Shown one piece after another: positions 31,170 to 40,155 of a stretch of 64,000 nucleotides of DNA. The position numbers and the translations under genes were made by a program. How positions within the stretch are numbered: the stretch's first letter is position 1; each line of letters begins with the position of its first letter. Origin of the DNA: Leptospira dzoumogneensis (GTDB taxonomy: Bacteria > Spirochaetota > Leptospiria > Leptospirales > Leptospiraceae); assembly GCF_004770895.1 (NCBI RefSeq), contig NZ_RQHS01000018.1, positions 372,001-436,000 on the forward strand, given 5' to 3'. The notes beneath the pieces are model-generated. The model was not told the origin of the DNA. It was given only the letters and a program-made list of their open reading frames with translations, and ran no database searches.

Positions 31170-32009
31170 CTAATCGGACAAAAATCCCTTCTCCGCCTTT
31201 TCTTTATCCGCTAAAAACGAGATCTCTGCCTTATGACTTCTACGTGTTTGTTCTAAAAGGAATTTCCAGAACCTTCCCGCATATAATATAAATATAATAA
31301 AAGAGAAGAAGACCAAGAGTATTTTAGAGAGAAGTAATATATAGAAGGGTGCTATATTATGATTCGGGAAATAGAATAATTCCGTCTTGTTTTCGGAGAA
31401 AATTTTCACATTTCTACCGGACTTTTTATTTTCTTCGAAGAATGTGCGGACCTCTCTGATATCTAAGTCCTGGATTGGAAAGTCCGGAGTTGTTTTGTAC
31501 AATAAAAGCGCTCCTGATTCGGAGAAGAGCAAAAAACTTCCTTGCAGTTTTAATTCTCCCCAGTTAGGCAAAGGGCGATAGGGAAGATTACGGAATATAT
31601 ATCTGATGGAAACTGTGCCGGTCTCGAATTCGTAATAAGAATCTGGGAAATTTCCCTTCTCGTAAAATAGGGTCTCCCATTCTTTTCCGGAAAATTGGAT
31701 CTGAACTCCTTCAAATCTTTCCAGGCTTTGTAGATCTTTCTTTAGTTTATCAAGTCCAGGCTTTCGGTTTTTGCCAGGTTTTAGATCGGTTTTTAGGAAT
31801 AATTCCAAACTTTGTTCGGAGTCTTTTTTTAACTCCGTAATGTATTTTTCACTTAGGCTGCGGACTATCCTTTCTTCCGCCAAAACCGGATGTCCGGACC
31901 ATTCTAAAAACGAGTTTAATAACTCGTCCGCGGATTTTTCGGAAGCTGTAAGGCTTAAGGGATAGGAGAGAAAGAAAAGCAAAAAGAAGAATCGGAAAAC
32001 CTTTGACAT
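31170..32009 (-). CDS. Secreted/membrane hypothetical protein with C-terminal anchor
   Basis: I do not recognise this 279-residue protein. It has a signal peptide (residues 1-22, ending LTASEK), a Lys/Glu-rich region to ~100, a beta-rich middle, and one membrane helix at about 225-248 (FYILLLSKILLVFFSFIIFILYAG), then a basic cytoplasmic tail. This is a bitopic envelope protein with its bulk outside the cytoplasm. Nothing in the neighbours indicates a role. The start ATG at 32009 has no strong Shine-Dalgarno. Confidence 0.68.
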   Translation of the reverse strand: MSKVFRFFFLLFFLSYPLSLTASEKSADELLNSFLEWSGHPVLAEERIVRSLSEKYITELKKDSEQSLELFLKTDLKPGKNRKPGLDKLKKDLQSLERFEGVQIQFSGKEWETLFYEKGNFPDSYYEFETGTVSIRYIFRNLPYRPLPNWGELKLQGSFLLFSESGALLLYKTTPDFPIQDLDIREVRTFFEENKKSGRNVKIFSENKTELFYFPNHNIAPFYILLLSKILLVFFSFIIFILYAGRFWKFLLEQTRRSHKAEISFLADKEKAEKGFLSD

Positions 32010-32077
32010 AGGCGGCTTTTATCCTGTAATACTCAAACCATAATCGAAAACCCCAAACTGAAAAGCTTTAAAAATAT

Positions 32078-32551
32078 ATGAGCCTGTTAGAACTACATAA
32101 AATACAAACCACCAAATCTTCCTGGCAAGACTTTGTGGAATACAGCATCCAAACTCCTTTTTATACCGAAACAAAGGCTAAAACCCAGTCCTTGGTAGAG
32201 GCGATACAACTCACATTATTCCATGATTATCTATCCACTTTTTCTCCTGAGGAAAAGTCGGAGTTCCTTTCTTCTCCGGATGCATTCCAGGCCTCTGCCG
32301 AAAAGTTCGTGAATATTTTAGAAGGTGTACGTTATTCGCAAGAAGGGTATAATCAAAAAGAAAGGTCCCTGTTTTTGGGAATGTTAAAGTCCCTCTTAAA
32401 AGAACATAAGGCGGATGAGAACGGGGAAAGAAAGGATCTGGAAAGATACCATTTTTATAGATGTATCATTCGTTTTTGTTCTGATAAGGAGTATATCTTC
32501 AGAGTATACGAAAAGTATAAATCTTATCTTTCTCAGGGCAGCGGGGTGTAA
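32078..32551 (+). CDS. Hypothetical alpha-helical cytoplasmic protein
   Basis: I do not recognise this 157-residue protein. It is highly charged and helical, with no membrane segment or known motif; FCSDKEYIFRVYEKYKSYLSQ ends it. Its TAA overlaps the ATG of the HIT-family gene (TAATG at 32549-32553), so the two are translationally coupled, and the operon may extend to tldD after a 51-base gap. Confidence 0.7.
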   Translation: MSLLELHKIQTTKSSWQDFVEYSIQTPFYTETKAKTQSLVEAIQLTLFHDYLSTFSPEEKSEFLSSPDAFQASAEKFVNILEGVRYSQEGYNQKERSLFLGMLKSLLKEHKADENGERKDLERYHFYRCIIRFCSDKEYIFRVYEKYKSYLSQGSGV

Positions 32552-32970
32552 TGGCCCAAAAGACCTTAGTAGTTTCTCCAGATTGCCCCATTTGTTCCGT
32601 GCTGCGAGGGGCAAAGATCCCAGGATTAATTCACCAAAATTCTTCTTTTATCATCCGTCATGCGTCTGAAGATAAAAAAATCCCGGGTTATCTATATATA
32701 GAACCGATTTCGCATAGAGAAAAATATTCAGACTGGGACCCTAAAGAGTTCAAGGACTTGGGAGAGACGCTCCAATTTGCAACCGATTGGATCCAGAAGA
32801 AATATTCTCCTCCTAAAATATATACCGTATTGGTTGCGGAAAAAGTAGCTCATATGCATTTTCATCTGGTTCCTAGATACGAAGAGATCAAAGGACCCGA
32901 GTACATTCGATTAGCATTAGAAGGTTTGGCCTCGGCTCCGGTCGGGATACCATTTCCCAAATTCGAATGA
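32551..32970 (+). CDS. HIT-family protein
   Basis: A 139-residue histidine-triad protein. The motif HMHFHLV (His101, 103, 105) matches H-phi-H-phi-H-phi-phi, whose middle His attacks the alpha phosphate in nucleotide hydrolases and transferases. An N-terminal CPIC (Cys12, Cys15) resembles the zinc pair of Hint/FHIT-type relatives such as GalT or DcpS-like branches. The likely substrate is a nucleoside phosphoramidate or dinucleotide; not shown here. The start overlaps the previous stop by one base. Confidence 0.85.
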   Translation: MAQKTLVVSPDCPICSVLRGAKIPGLIHQNSSFIIRHASEDKKIPGYLYIEPISHREKYSDWDPKEFKDLGETLQFATDWIQKKYSPPKIYTVLVAEKVAHMHFHLVPRYEEIKGPEYIRLALEGLASAPVGIPFPKFE

Positions 32971-33021
32971 TCCTTTTTCCTTCCGTTATTATCAAAAAAT
33001 TTCTGTCTAAAGTAAAAGGTT

Positions 33022-34404
33022 ATGAATCAATCCAATATAGAGACCCTGATCGACGCAGGTAAAAAAAGAAAAGCGGACTTTGTAGAAATTTACGAGGAAG
33101 AATCCAGAAATTCTTCCATTTCACTCAGAGACCAAAAGATAGAACAATCACTTGCAGCGACAGATTACGGGATCGGGATCCGATTGGTATACGGGACCGA
33201 CGTATTATACGCTTATACAAGCAACGACGACCAACAACATTTACTTTCTTTAATACATCTTTTAGCGGATTCCCGCGGAGAAGCGGCAAATAACTCCGGA
33301 ACATTTGCTCTTCCGGGAGATGTTTCTAAATATTCTTTTTCTAAAAATATTCATGATCCTAGAAAAGTTCCTCCATTTAGAAGGTTGGAGCTCCTACAAA
33401 CTGCGGACCATATCGCAAGAAAAGTTTCTTCTAAGATCATACAAGTAGGAGTAAGCGCCTCCGATATAGTGACGAATATTCTGATCGCAAACTCGGAAGG
33501 GCTTTGGGTAGAAGATCTAAGGGTCAGAAGTAGATTTTTCCTTTCCGTAACTGCGGAGAATAAGGGAGAAAGATTCGTAGCAAGCGAATCTCCGGGCGCA
33601 CTCAAAGGATTCGAATTTTTTGAAGGATTAGCAGTCGAGGACATCGCAAGAAAGGCCGGTGAAAGGGCCTTATTCATGCTGGATGCAGGTTATATAGAAG
33701 GTAAAAAAATGCCTGTGGTCATGGGTAACGGTTTTGGTGGAGTAATTTTCCATGAAGCCTGTGGTCATCCTTTGGAGACCGAGGCGATCCGTAAAAAATC
33801 TTCTCCTTTTGTAGGAAAACTAGGAGAGTCAATCGCACAATCTTGTCTGACCGCTTATGATGACGGAACCATCGAAGAACAATACGGCTCCTTGAAAGTA
33901 GACGATGAGGGAATGCCTACACAAAAAACACTTCTGATAGAAAACGGAATTTTAAAAGCATATCTTGCTGATAGGATCGGATCCATGGAAACAGGTTCCC
34001 CTAGAACGGCAAGCGGCAGACGAGAATCCTACCAATACGCACCTGTTTCCAGGATGAGAAATACATATATAGAAGCGGGAAAAGATTCCTTAGATGAAAT
34101 GTTTGCCTCCGTGGATTTCGGGCTTTATGCAAAAAGAATGGGCGGAGGTTCGGTAAACCCTGCCACCGGAGAATTCAACTTCGCCGTCGAGGAAGGATAC
34201 GTTATCCGAAACGGAAAAATCTCCGAACCTGTAAGAGGGGCCACTCTGATCGGTAAAGGCCATGAAATTCTTCCTAAAATTTCCATGGTAGGAAAAGACT
34301 TGGAATTGGCAGCAGGAACCTGTGGTGCTTCTTCCGGATCTATCCCTGTAACTGTAGGACAACCTTCCCTGAAAGTGGATGAGATCCTAGTGGGGGGAAG
34401 ATAA
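33022..34404 (+). CDS. tldD: TldD metalloprotease subunit
   Basis: A 460-residue TldD. The zinc motif is HEACGHPLE (H244, E245, H249), with the third ligand Cys434 near the end in AGTCGASSGSIPVTVGQP. In other bacteria TldD and TldE form a tunnel-like heterodimer that degrades or trims unfolded peptides, including the CcdA antitoxin and microcin precursors. Its stop overlaps the start of tldE (TAATG, 34402-34406). The ATG at 33022 has AAAAGG unusually close. All catalytic residues of the active subunit are present. Confidence 0.95.
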   Translation: MNQSNIETLIDAGKKRKADFVEIYEEESRNSSISLRDQKIEQSLAATDYGIGIRLVYGTDVLYAYTSNDDQQHLLSLIHLLADSRGEAANNSGTFALPGDVSKYSFSKNIHDPRKVPPFRRLELLQTADHIARKVSSKIIQVGVSASDIVTNILIANSEGLWVEDLRVRSRFFLSVTAENKGERFVASESPGALKGFEFFEGLAVEDIARKAGERALFMLDAGYIEGKKMPVVMGNGFGGVIFHEACGHPLETEAIRKKSSPFVGKLGESIAQSCLTAYDDGTIEEQYGSLKVDDEGMPTQKTLLIENGILKAYLADRIGSMETGSPRTASGRRESYQYAPVSRMRNTYIEAGKDSLDEMFASVDFGLYAKRMGGGSVNPATGEFNFAVEEGYVIRNGKISEPVRGATLIGKGHEILPKISMVGKDLELAAGTCGASSGSIPVTVGQPSLKVDEILVGGR

Positions 34405-35741
34405 TGGATTTGGAACAAGCAGCCGGATTCGTATTAGAAGAAGGAAAAAGATACGGAATCGATTCTTTCGACCTGATCGCGACAGACTCGGAAGATATTG
34501 GGATAGAAGTTTTTAAAGGAAGAATTGTTTCCACAGAAACTTCCCGCTCCAGAGGGGTCGGTATCAGAGTTCTTAACAATTCCCGCCCGGGATATTCTTA
34601 CAGCGAACGTTTTAGTAAAGAAGCTCTTTCCCAAATGGTAAGAGACGCGATGGACCAGACTGAGATCACGGATCCTCTGGACATGGAATTGCCCGGACCA
34701 AAACAATTGGCGGAAGTGGATCTAAAACATTATAATCCTGCATTAGAAAAATTGGATTTTGCATGGATGAGAGAACTGGGACTCGCACTCGACCATGCTT
34801 CTTGGGAGTCGGACAAAAGAGTGGAGAATGTGCCTCATGTAGGTGTGGGAAAAAGTTCCAGCCAAAGTTTGATCGCAAACTCAAAAGGTGTATTTGTTAA
34901 AAAGGAATCCAATGTCGCTTATCTAGGAACAGGTCTTGTAGTTGCGGAAGGTGATACCAAAAAAATGGGAAGTTATTACCGCTCCGGCAGGGATATTTCC
35001 CAATTCGATCCATCATATATTGCAAAGGAAGCGGCTCATAGAGGAACCGAACTTTTAGGTGCTAAACCGCTTCCTAGCGGAGTATATACGATCGTTTTAG
35101 GAAATCGTATCAGTCCTCAAATATTCGGAATGTTCTCTTCTCCTTATTTTGCAGACGCAGTCCAAAAAGGATCCTCTCGTTTGGTCGGAAAATTAGGGAA
35201 CGAAGTAGCTTCTCCTATATTAAGTATTTATTGTGAAGCTCATACTCCTGATTATCCTGGTTCCCGCTTGGTTGATGCGGAAGGAATTCCTACTACGGCA
35301 CGTACCAAGGTTTTAGAAAATGGGATCCTTAGATCCTATCTGTATAATTTAGAATCCGCTAAAAAGGATAATGTACTGCCGACCGGTCATGGGGTTCGTT
35401 CTTATTCAGGAAGAGCAGGTACTTCTTTTTCTAATATGATCGTTCCATTTGGCACTAAGACCAAAGAGGAGTTATTATCATCCGACTCTCATTGTATTTT
35501 TGTGACTAAGTTGGAAGGCGGGGCGGGTTGCAGCGCGGTCTCGGGAGAAATTTCAATCGGGATCCAAGGGATCTATTATAAAAATGGAAAGCCGGAACAT
35601 GCAGTGGATCGTATCACAATGAACACGAACTATTTCGATCTACTTCATAAGATCCAAGGGATTTCCAACGAATATTCCGACAGTTATTCTTCCATCAAGG
35701 TGCCTGATATTTTGATCTCGGAAATTCACGTAGCAGGTTGA
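34404..35741 (+). CDS. tldE: TldE/PmbA-type protease subunit
   Basis: A 445-residue homologue of TldD without a HEXXXH motif, as expected for TldE/PmbA, the non-catalytic partner. GVGIRVLNNSRPGYSYSERF and GGAGCSAVSGEISIGIQGIYYKNG are family segments. Its start is fused to the tldD stop, and its own stop lies two bases before the MoxR ATG, so the four genes tldD-tldE-moxR-VWA are one transcription unit. PmbA is named for microcin B17 maturation; no precursor peptide gene is visible here. Confidence 0.93.
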   Translation: MDLEQAAGFVLEEGKRYGIDSFDLIATDSEDIGIEVFKGRIVSTETSRSRGVGIRVLNNSRPGYSYSERFSKEALSQMVRDAMDQTEITDPLDMELPGPKQLAEVDLKHYNPALEKLDFAWMRELGLALDHASWESDKRVENVPHVGVGKSSSQSLIANSKGVFVKKESNVAYLGTGLVVAEGDTKKMGSYYRSGRDISQFDPSYIAKEAAHRGTELLGAKPLPSGVYTIVLGNRISPQIFGMFSSPYFADAVQKGSSRLVGKLGNEVASPILSIYCEAHTPDYPGSRLVDAEGIPTTARTKVLENGILRSYLYNLESAKKDNVLPTGHGVRSYSGRAGTSFSNMIVPFGTKTKEELLSSDSHCIFVTKLEGGAGCSAVSGEISIGIQGIYYKNGKPEHAVDRITMNTNYFDLLHKIQGISNEYSDSYSSIKVPDILISEIHVAG

Positions 35742-35743
35742 TC

Positions 35744-36547
35744 ATGTCGGAAGAAAGAAACAAGCCCGAAACATATTTACTCTCCAAAGAATTAGAAGAA
35801 GCAGTCCAAGTTGCCGAGATCACAGCTAGACCTTTATTATTAAAAGGAGAACCTGGAACAGGAAAATCACTTTTAGCGGATTATCTTTCCTTTAAGACCC
35901 AAAAAAAGCTCTACTCCTGGCATGTAAAATCCACCTCTCTCGCAAAGGAAGGTTTATATTTTTATGATGCGGTTTCGAGACTGAACGATTCCAGATTTAC
36001 GGAAGATAAGGAGAAGGTCCGAAATATCGAAAATTATATTCGATTGGGCGCTCTTGGGGAAGCATTCTCTGCCGCTGAACCTTCCGTAGTATTGATAGAT
36101 GAGATAGACAAAGCGGATATAGAATTCCCGAACGATCTACTTTTAGAATTGGACAGAATGGAATTTGTGATCCAGGAGACAGGTCGTAAGATTAAGGCAA
36201 TCAATCGACCTTTGACTTTGATCACTTCTAATAACGAAAAAGAACTTCCCGCAGCATTTTTAAGAAGATGTATTTTTCATTATATAGACTTTCCTGAACC
36301 TGCTTTTATGGCGGACATCGTATCTTCACATTTTCCAAAGATTGAATCTTCTCTATTAAAAAGAGCATTAGAGTCCTTCTATGTGATCCGAACCATGGAT
36401 GACATGAAAAAAAAGCCAGGCACTAGTGAACTACTGGATTGGATCCAAATTCTAATCCATATGGGAGCAAAACTTCCGGAAGATGGAAGAATTCCGTATA
36501 TAGGCGCTCTTGTGAAAAATGAAGAGGATCTGAAATTGTTCAGATAA
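35744..36547 (+). CDS. MoxR-like AAA+ ATPase
   Basis: A 267-residue AAA+ ATPase of the MoxR type (COG0714). Walker A is GEPGTGKS (35-42), Walker B is VVLIDEIDKAD (D119-E120), sensor 1 is the TSNNEKELP Asn, and the arginine finger region is AAFLRRCIFHYIDFP. MoxR ATPases act as chaperones for metal loading or complex maturation together with VWA-domain partners. The ATG at 35744 is used; an in-frame TTG at 35738 overlaps tldE. The next gene, VWA, follows after 5 bases. Confidence 0.92.
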   Translation: MSEERNKPETYLLSKELEEAVQVAEITARPLLLKGEPGTGKSLLADYLSFKTQKKLYSWHVKSTSLAKEGLYFYDAVSRLNDSRFTEDKEKVRNIENYIRLGALGEAFSAAEPSVVLIDEIDKADIEFPNDLLLELDRMEFVIQETGRKIKAINRPLTLITSNNEKELPAAFLRRCIFHYIDFPEPAFMADIVSSHFPKIESSLLKRALESFYVIRTMDDMKKKPGTSELLDWIQILIHMGAKLPEDGRIPYIGALVKNEEDLKLFR

Positions 36548-36552
36548 AGAAC

Positions 36553-37743
36553 TTGTTTTTCCCATTTTTCTACAGGCTGAAATCCTCCGGAGTTCCGATC
36601 TCCACTGTGGAATTACTGGATTTTCTAAAAGCAACCGAGGCTTTAACCAGAGATAAAACATTTCTTTCCGTAAATGAATTCTATAGAGTTTCCAGGCTCT
36701 GCCTAGTTAAAGACGTAAAATATTACGATGCATTCGATCTAGTATTCACGGAACTTTTCGGAGAAAGAGGAGTGCTTAAAGAGACTTTCCGTAAGGAAAT
36801 GATGGATTGGCTTTCTACTATATTCGAAAATCCGAATAAACTTCCCCCAGGAATGATCCCACCCGAGGAACTCTGGAAAGAGTTTTTAGACAGACTACAA
36901 AACCAAAAAGGGGAACATCATGGCGGAAATAAATGGATCGGTACTGGCGGAAGTTCTCCTTTCGGCCATTCCGGAGTAAATCCAGGCGGGGTCCGAATCG
37001 GTGGAGAAGGAGGTGGAAAGTCCGCTGTTTTCCAAGCAATGGAAAGAAAGTATAAGGACTATAGGACCGATGAACAGTTGGATGTTCGTCAGATCAAGAT
37101 CGCACTTAAAAAGCTTAGGAATTTAAGAAAGGAAGGCATCCCTGAATTCCATCTTCCTAAAACCGTGGATGCCACCTGTAGGAACGCCGGAGATCCTGAA
37201 CTTGTATTTGATCGTACTAGAAAGAACGGGATCAAAGTATTACTTTTAATGGATACCGGCGGAAGTATGACTCCTTATGCGGAAAGAGTGAGTAAACTTT
37301 TTTCTGCAGCCCACCAAATGAACCATTTTAAGGAATTCGGGCATTATTATTTTCATAACTCCGTATATGATTCGGTATATCCTAAAGGTGATCTTAGATA
37401 TCCTATTCCATTAAAGAATCTTTTTAAAAAACATAAGGACGATACCAAATTGATCATAGTAGGAGATGCGTATATGGCTCCCTATGAACTTTTAGATCCT
37501 GCTTACGGATTTTATCATTCCAGGTTCAGACAGGAATCCAAGCTGCCTGAACATCCGGAATCCGGACTGGACAGTTTTAAAAGGATCAAATCCCATTTTG
37601 CCGACACAATATGGATGAATCCGGAGCCAAAAAGATATTGGGATGCTCCCACCATCTACGAACTCAAAAAAGTATTTCCTATGTTTTTTTTAAGCGTAGA
37701 TGGATTAGAAGACGGGATCAGAGAACTTCTGGGAAAAAGATGA
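36553..37743 (+). CDS. VWA-domain CoxE-like protein, MoxR partner
   Basis: A 396-residue protein: helical N-terminal part (1-110), Gly-rich linker (120-150), then a von Willebrand A fold from about 228. The metal-adhesion motif reads D234-T-G-G-S238, a variant of DXSXS with Gly in the middle position; DDTKLIIVGDAYMAP is the later loop. Such proteins partner MoxR ATPases. TTG at 36553 is the only usable start. Its TGA abuts the stop of the opposing yceI gene with no gap. Whether the MIDAS binds metal is open. Confidence 0.85.
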   Translation: MFFPFFYRLKSSGVPISTVELLDFLKATEALTRDKTFLSVNEFYRVSRLCLVKDVKYYDAFDLVFTELFGERGVLKETFRKEMMDWLSTIFENPNKLPPGMIPPEELWKEFLDRLQNQKGEHHGGNKWIGTGGSSPFGHSGVNPGGVRIGGEGGGKSAVFQAMERKYKDYRTDEQLDVRQIKIALKKLRNLRKEGIPEFHLPKTVDATCRNAGDPELVFDRTRKNGIKVLLLMDTGGSMTPYAERVSKLFSAAHQMNHFKEFGHYYFHNSVYDSVYPKGDLRYPIPLKNLFKKHKDDTKLIIVGDAYMAPYELLDPAYGFYHSRFRQESKLPEHPESGLDSFKRIKSHFADTIWMNPEPKRYWDAPTIYELKKVFPMFFLSVDGLEDGIRELLGKR

Positions 37744-38289
37744 TTAAGGTTTTAGAATGAACCTATATTCTATACTCACTTCATCCTTTGCGGTCGCAAA
37801 TAACAAACTAGGTCTTTCCACATCAAAATCACTCATCAGGACCTGGAATTTTCCGGAAAGAATAGTATCCTGTCCTTCTTTTTGAATAACCGCCACTGAC
37901 TTGATGTTCTTAGTCTTACCCTTAACCGTTAAATTCCCGGTGATTGTCCATTCATTCTCTTTTGCAGTAATTGACGTGCTAGTAAAACTTATATTGGTAA
38001 TCGTAGGATATCCTAACGATTCGATGATATGTTCGTCTCTATTCTCATCCCCGGATTTGATCTGAGAAATCGGGATCTCAATTTTTATAAGTTTGGGGAT
38101 TTGTAAACCGTTTGTACCTTGGGTTAGGGTCATAGGGCTGACTGTGGTCCCGAAACATTTTCCATTTACCGTTTTAAACGGGTGGATCGCTATAAAATTG
38201 ATATTGGATTCTTGTAGTTTTAATTCTTCCGAAAAAACGGAAGGAACACTGAATAAGAATATGATCAAAAAACGTAAAAGATAAGACAC
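37744..38289 (-). CDS. YceI-family periplasmic protein
   Basis: A 181-residue secreted protein: signal peptide 1-20 (SVPSVFSEE), then the lipocalin-like YceI fold with SLGYPTITNISFTSTSI and the NLTVKGKTKN segment, and a C-terminal FRFILKP-type strand. YceI proteins bind isoprenoid-type lipids such as polyprenyl chains or quinones. The GTG at 38289 has AAGGAG at good spacing. It follows the b561-like gene after 11 bases and may act with it. Confidence 0.82.
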   Translation of the reverse strand: MSYLLRFLIIFLFSVPSVFSEELKLQESNINFIAIHPFKTVNGKCFGTTVSPMTLTQGTNGLQIPKLIKIEIPISQIKSGDENRDEHIIESLGYPTITNISFTSTSITAKENEWTITGNLTVKGKTKNIKSVAVIQKEGQDTILSGKFQVLMSDFDVERPSLLFATAKDEVSIEYRFILKP

Positions 38290-38300
38290 GTAACTACTCC

Positions 38301-39023
38301 TTAAAAATAAAAAACCGCTATAGAAACACTAAATGCACCGAAACCTGCCCAACCGACCGCTCTCATTTCATTTGCCGCACTCGGACCTTCTTTAGAGATC
38401 CTTTCTCCTATGAATGGAAGTGCAAGCATTGCAGGTAAATGTATCCAGATCATTGCCTTATGAGTGAATATTGTGCTAAGTCCCGGTTCTCTTTCTAAAC
38501 TTTTAGAAGGGGAGAAGAATGCAAGTCCTGCGGTAATAGTATACAAAGCAAAAGTAGTCCCTGCTAAAGCAGAATGCATACTTCCTGAAGATTCCGAGTC
38601 CCAAGGAGATGCTTTCATGAGTGCGGTGTATAAAATAAGATTTTTTTGAGGATCGGAGATCAGTAAATAATTTGCGTAGGGCTCGTATTCTCTTTTGAGA
38701 TTCGAGAGAGCCTGTTCCCCCACTATATTGGTGGCAAGCCAGAACATCCAAGTGGCAAGTCCTAAACCTTGGTGCCAGTCCAAAAGAGAACGGCGTAATT
38801 CCACACGTTCTTTTTCCTTCTGTAAGTCCTTGGATCCGGTTGTATTGAATGGAGAAGTTACCTGGTTATAGAATCCGGGAGAATATTTAGAATAATCGGG
38901 AGTTAAAGGATGAGTCTCCGTCCATCCTGAAAAATCATTATAAACGTAAGGAGAAGAATGCAGCATACTAGTTGTGCAGAAAATAAAAATGAAAATCGAG
39001 AATACTTTCTTTGAGAAAGACAT
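38301..39023 (-). CDS. Four-helix membrane protein, possible cytochrome-b561-like
   Basis: A 240-residue protein with signal-like N terminus, a ~60-residue periplasmic section and about four hydrophobic segments. Histidines sit at helix ends: DWHQGLGLATW, SMHSALAGTTF, FTHKAMIWIHLPAM. This resembles b561-type heme ligation but is not a match I recognise. In E. coli the b561 gene yceJ is next to yceI, as this gene is to a YceI gene (11 bases). The ATG at 39023 is chosen over a longer frame to 39080 because it opens the signal sequence. Confidence 0.6.
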   Translation of the reverse strand: MSFSKKVFSIFIFIFCTTSMLHSSPYVYNDFSGWTETHPLTPDYSKYSPGFYNQVTSPFNTTGSKDLQKEKERVELRRSLLDWHQGLGLATWMFWLATNIVGEQALSNLKREYEPYANYLLISDPQKNLILYTALMKASPWDSESSGSMHSALAGTTFALYTITAGLAFFSPSKSLEREPGLSTIFTHKAMIWIHLPAMLALPFIGERISKEGPSAANEMRAVGWAGFGAFSVSIAVFYF

Positions 39024-39169
39024 ATCCGATCTATAGAACAATTTTTTAAAAAGAAAATCATTATTTGGAAGGGATGACAAAAAGTAATGAGCGCCAGAAA
39101 ATTCGGAATAAACAAAAGATCCAAGATCCAGATAAATTATCCTTAAGATTTTGAGAATGCGTATCTATC

Positions 39170-39355
39170 TTATCTTTTATTCTGTACTTTTCTTAAAACT
39201 TCAGTGACTGCTTGGGTGTAACCGTCATACACTCCCTTGTCGTAATCCGACAGGGATTTATAACTCAGCCCGGAAAACTCTTTTAGAAGTTTGGAAAGTT
39301 CTTCTTCTATTATATTTTTACGTATATATACTGTTTCGAAATGGTTCGGATGCAT
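39170..39355 (-). CDS. Small hypothetical protein, 61 residues
   Basis: A small, charged, mostly helical protein (MHPNHFETVYIRKN ... YTQAVTEVLRKVQNKR). No family recognised. It begins 5 bases after the SprT-like gene stop in the same direction, so coupled translation is likely. Support is the position and an amphipathic pattern; no strong ribosome site is visible. Confidence 0.5.
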   Translation of the reverse strand: MHPNHFETVYIRKNIIEEELSKLLKEFSGLSYKSLSDYDKGVYDGYTQAVTEVLRKVQNKR

Positions 39356-39360
39356 AAAGT

Positions 39361-40155
39361 TTATCCGTAAAATTCTGATCTAAGCCTATGGCCGATCTCT
39401 CTTTGGTGTCCTATTAGAAACTTAGGATATTCCGTTTTCAACCAATTTATGGCCTCTTTGTATCTAACGTATTCCTTTTCCTTACGTTTGAATTCAGGGC
39501 TATGGATTGAATTTTGCCCGTTTTTGATCCTGGTGGGAAGAATATGATGCAGGATCTCGTGATGCACTACATGTTCCAAAACATAGATCGGAACCTCTTG
39601 ATGGTCCAAAATAGGGCTGATGCGTATATTCATATTCCGTTTTTCGTAACTACCCAATCTTCTTTTTCCGAGCCGATCCGACCAGCCTATGGAAAGAAGT
39701 TTTGCGTCCATTTTAGGAAAATAGAACGAAGAAATTTTTTCCAAAATAACCTTCAGATCGTAAGCAGCTCCGTTTTCTCTTAATTTTTTGAAGTTCCCGG
39801 TCCCGGACTCTGGAAGTGAATTTAGGAATTCTGCAACTTCTTCTTTCCAGGACTGCTTCGGTTTAAGCCCTAACAATTTAGAAATGAGTAATGAAACGAA
39901 GGAAACTATTGTTTCTTCTCTTGCTTCCGTTAGAGAAGTATGAAATTTAGCCGTTAAAACCCCATTGTGGAAGGATACGGAATGATTTCCGTTTTTATAG
40001 GGATAAAATTTCAGTTGTACGGAACGGACCTGGCTTTCCTTAAAACGCCTGGATCTGACTTTCAAAGAATCCCAAACGGAAACCAGAAGCTCCTCCCAGT
40101 TCCTATCCGGAATAGTATCAGGAACCGAAAAACTCTCTAATTCTTTTTCTGGCAT
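39361..40155 (-). CDS. SprT-like zinc metallopeptidase domain protein
   Basis: A 264-residue protein whose C-terminal third has the zinc-peptidase motif HEILH in HVVHHEILHHILP (~residues 200-212) and a later His in IHSPEFKRKEKEYVRYKEAINWLK, the pattern of SprT/WSS1-like enzymes that cut proteins on DNA. The N-terminal part is not recognised. The start overlaps the 3' end of the UvrD-type helicase gene by 38 bases, which fits a DNA-linked role but does not prove it. Confidence 0.68.
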   Translation of the reverse strand: MPEKELESFSVPDTIPDRNWEELLVSVWDSLKVRSRRFKESQVRSVQLKFYPYKNGNHSVSFHNGVLTAKFHTSLTEAREETIVSFVSLLISKLLGLKPKQSWKEEVAEFLNSLPESGTGNFKKLRENGAAYDLKVILEKISSFYFPKMDAKLLSIGWSDRLGKRRLGSYEKRNMNIRISPILDHQEVPIYVLEHVVHHEILHHILPTRIKNGQNSIHSPEFKRKEKEYVRYKEAINWLKTEYPKFLIGHQREIGHRLRSEFYG

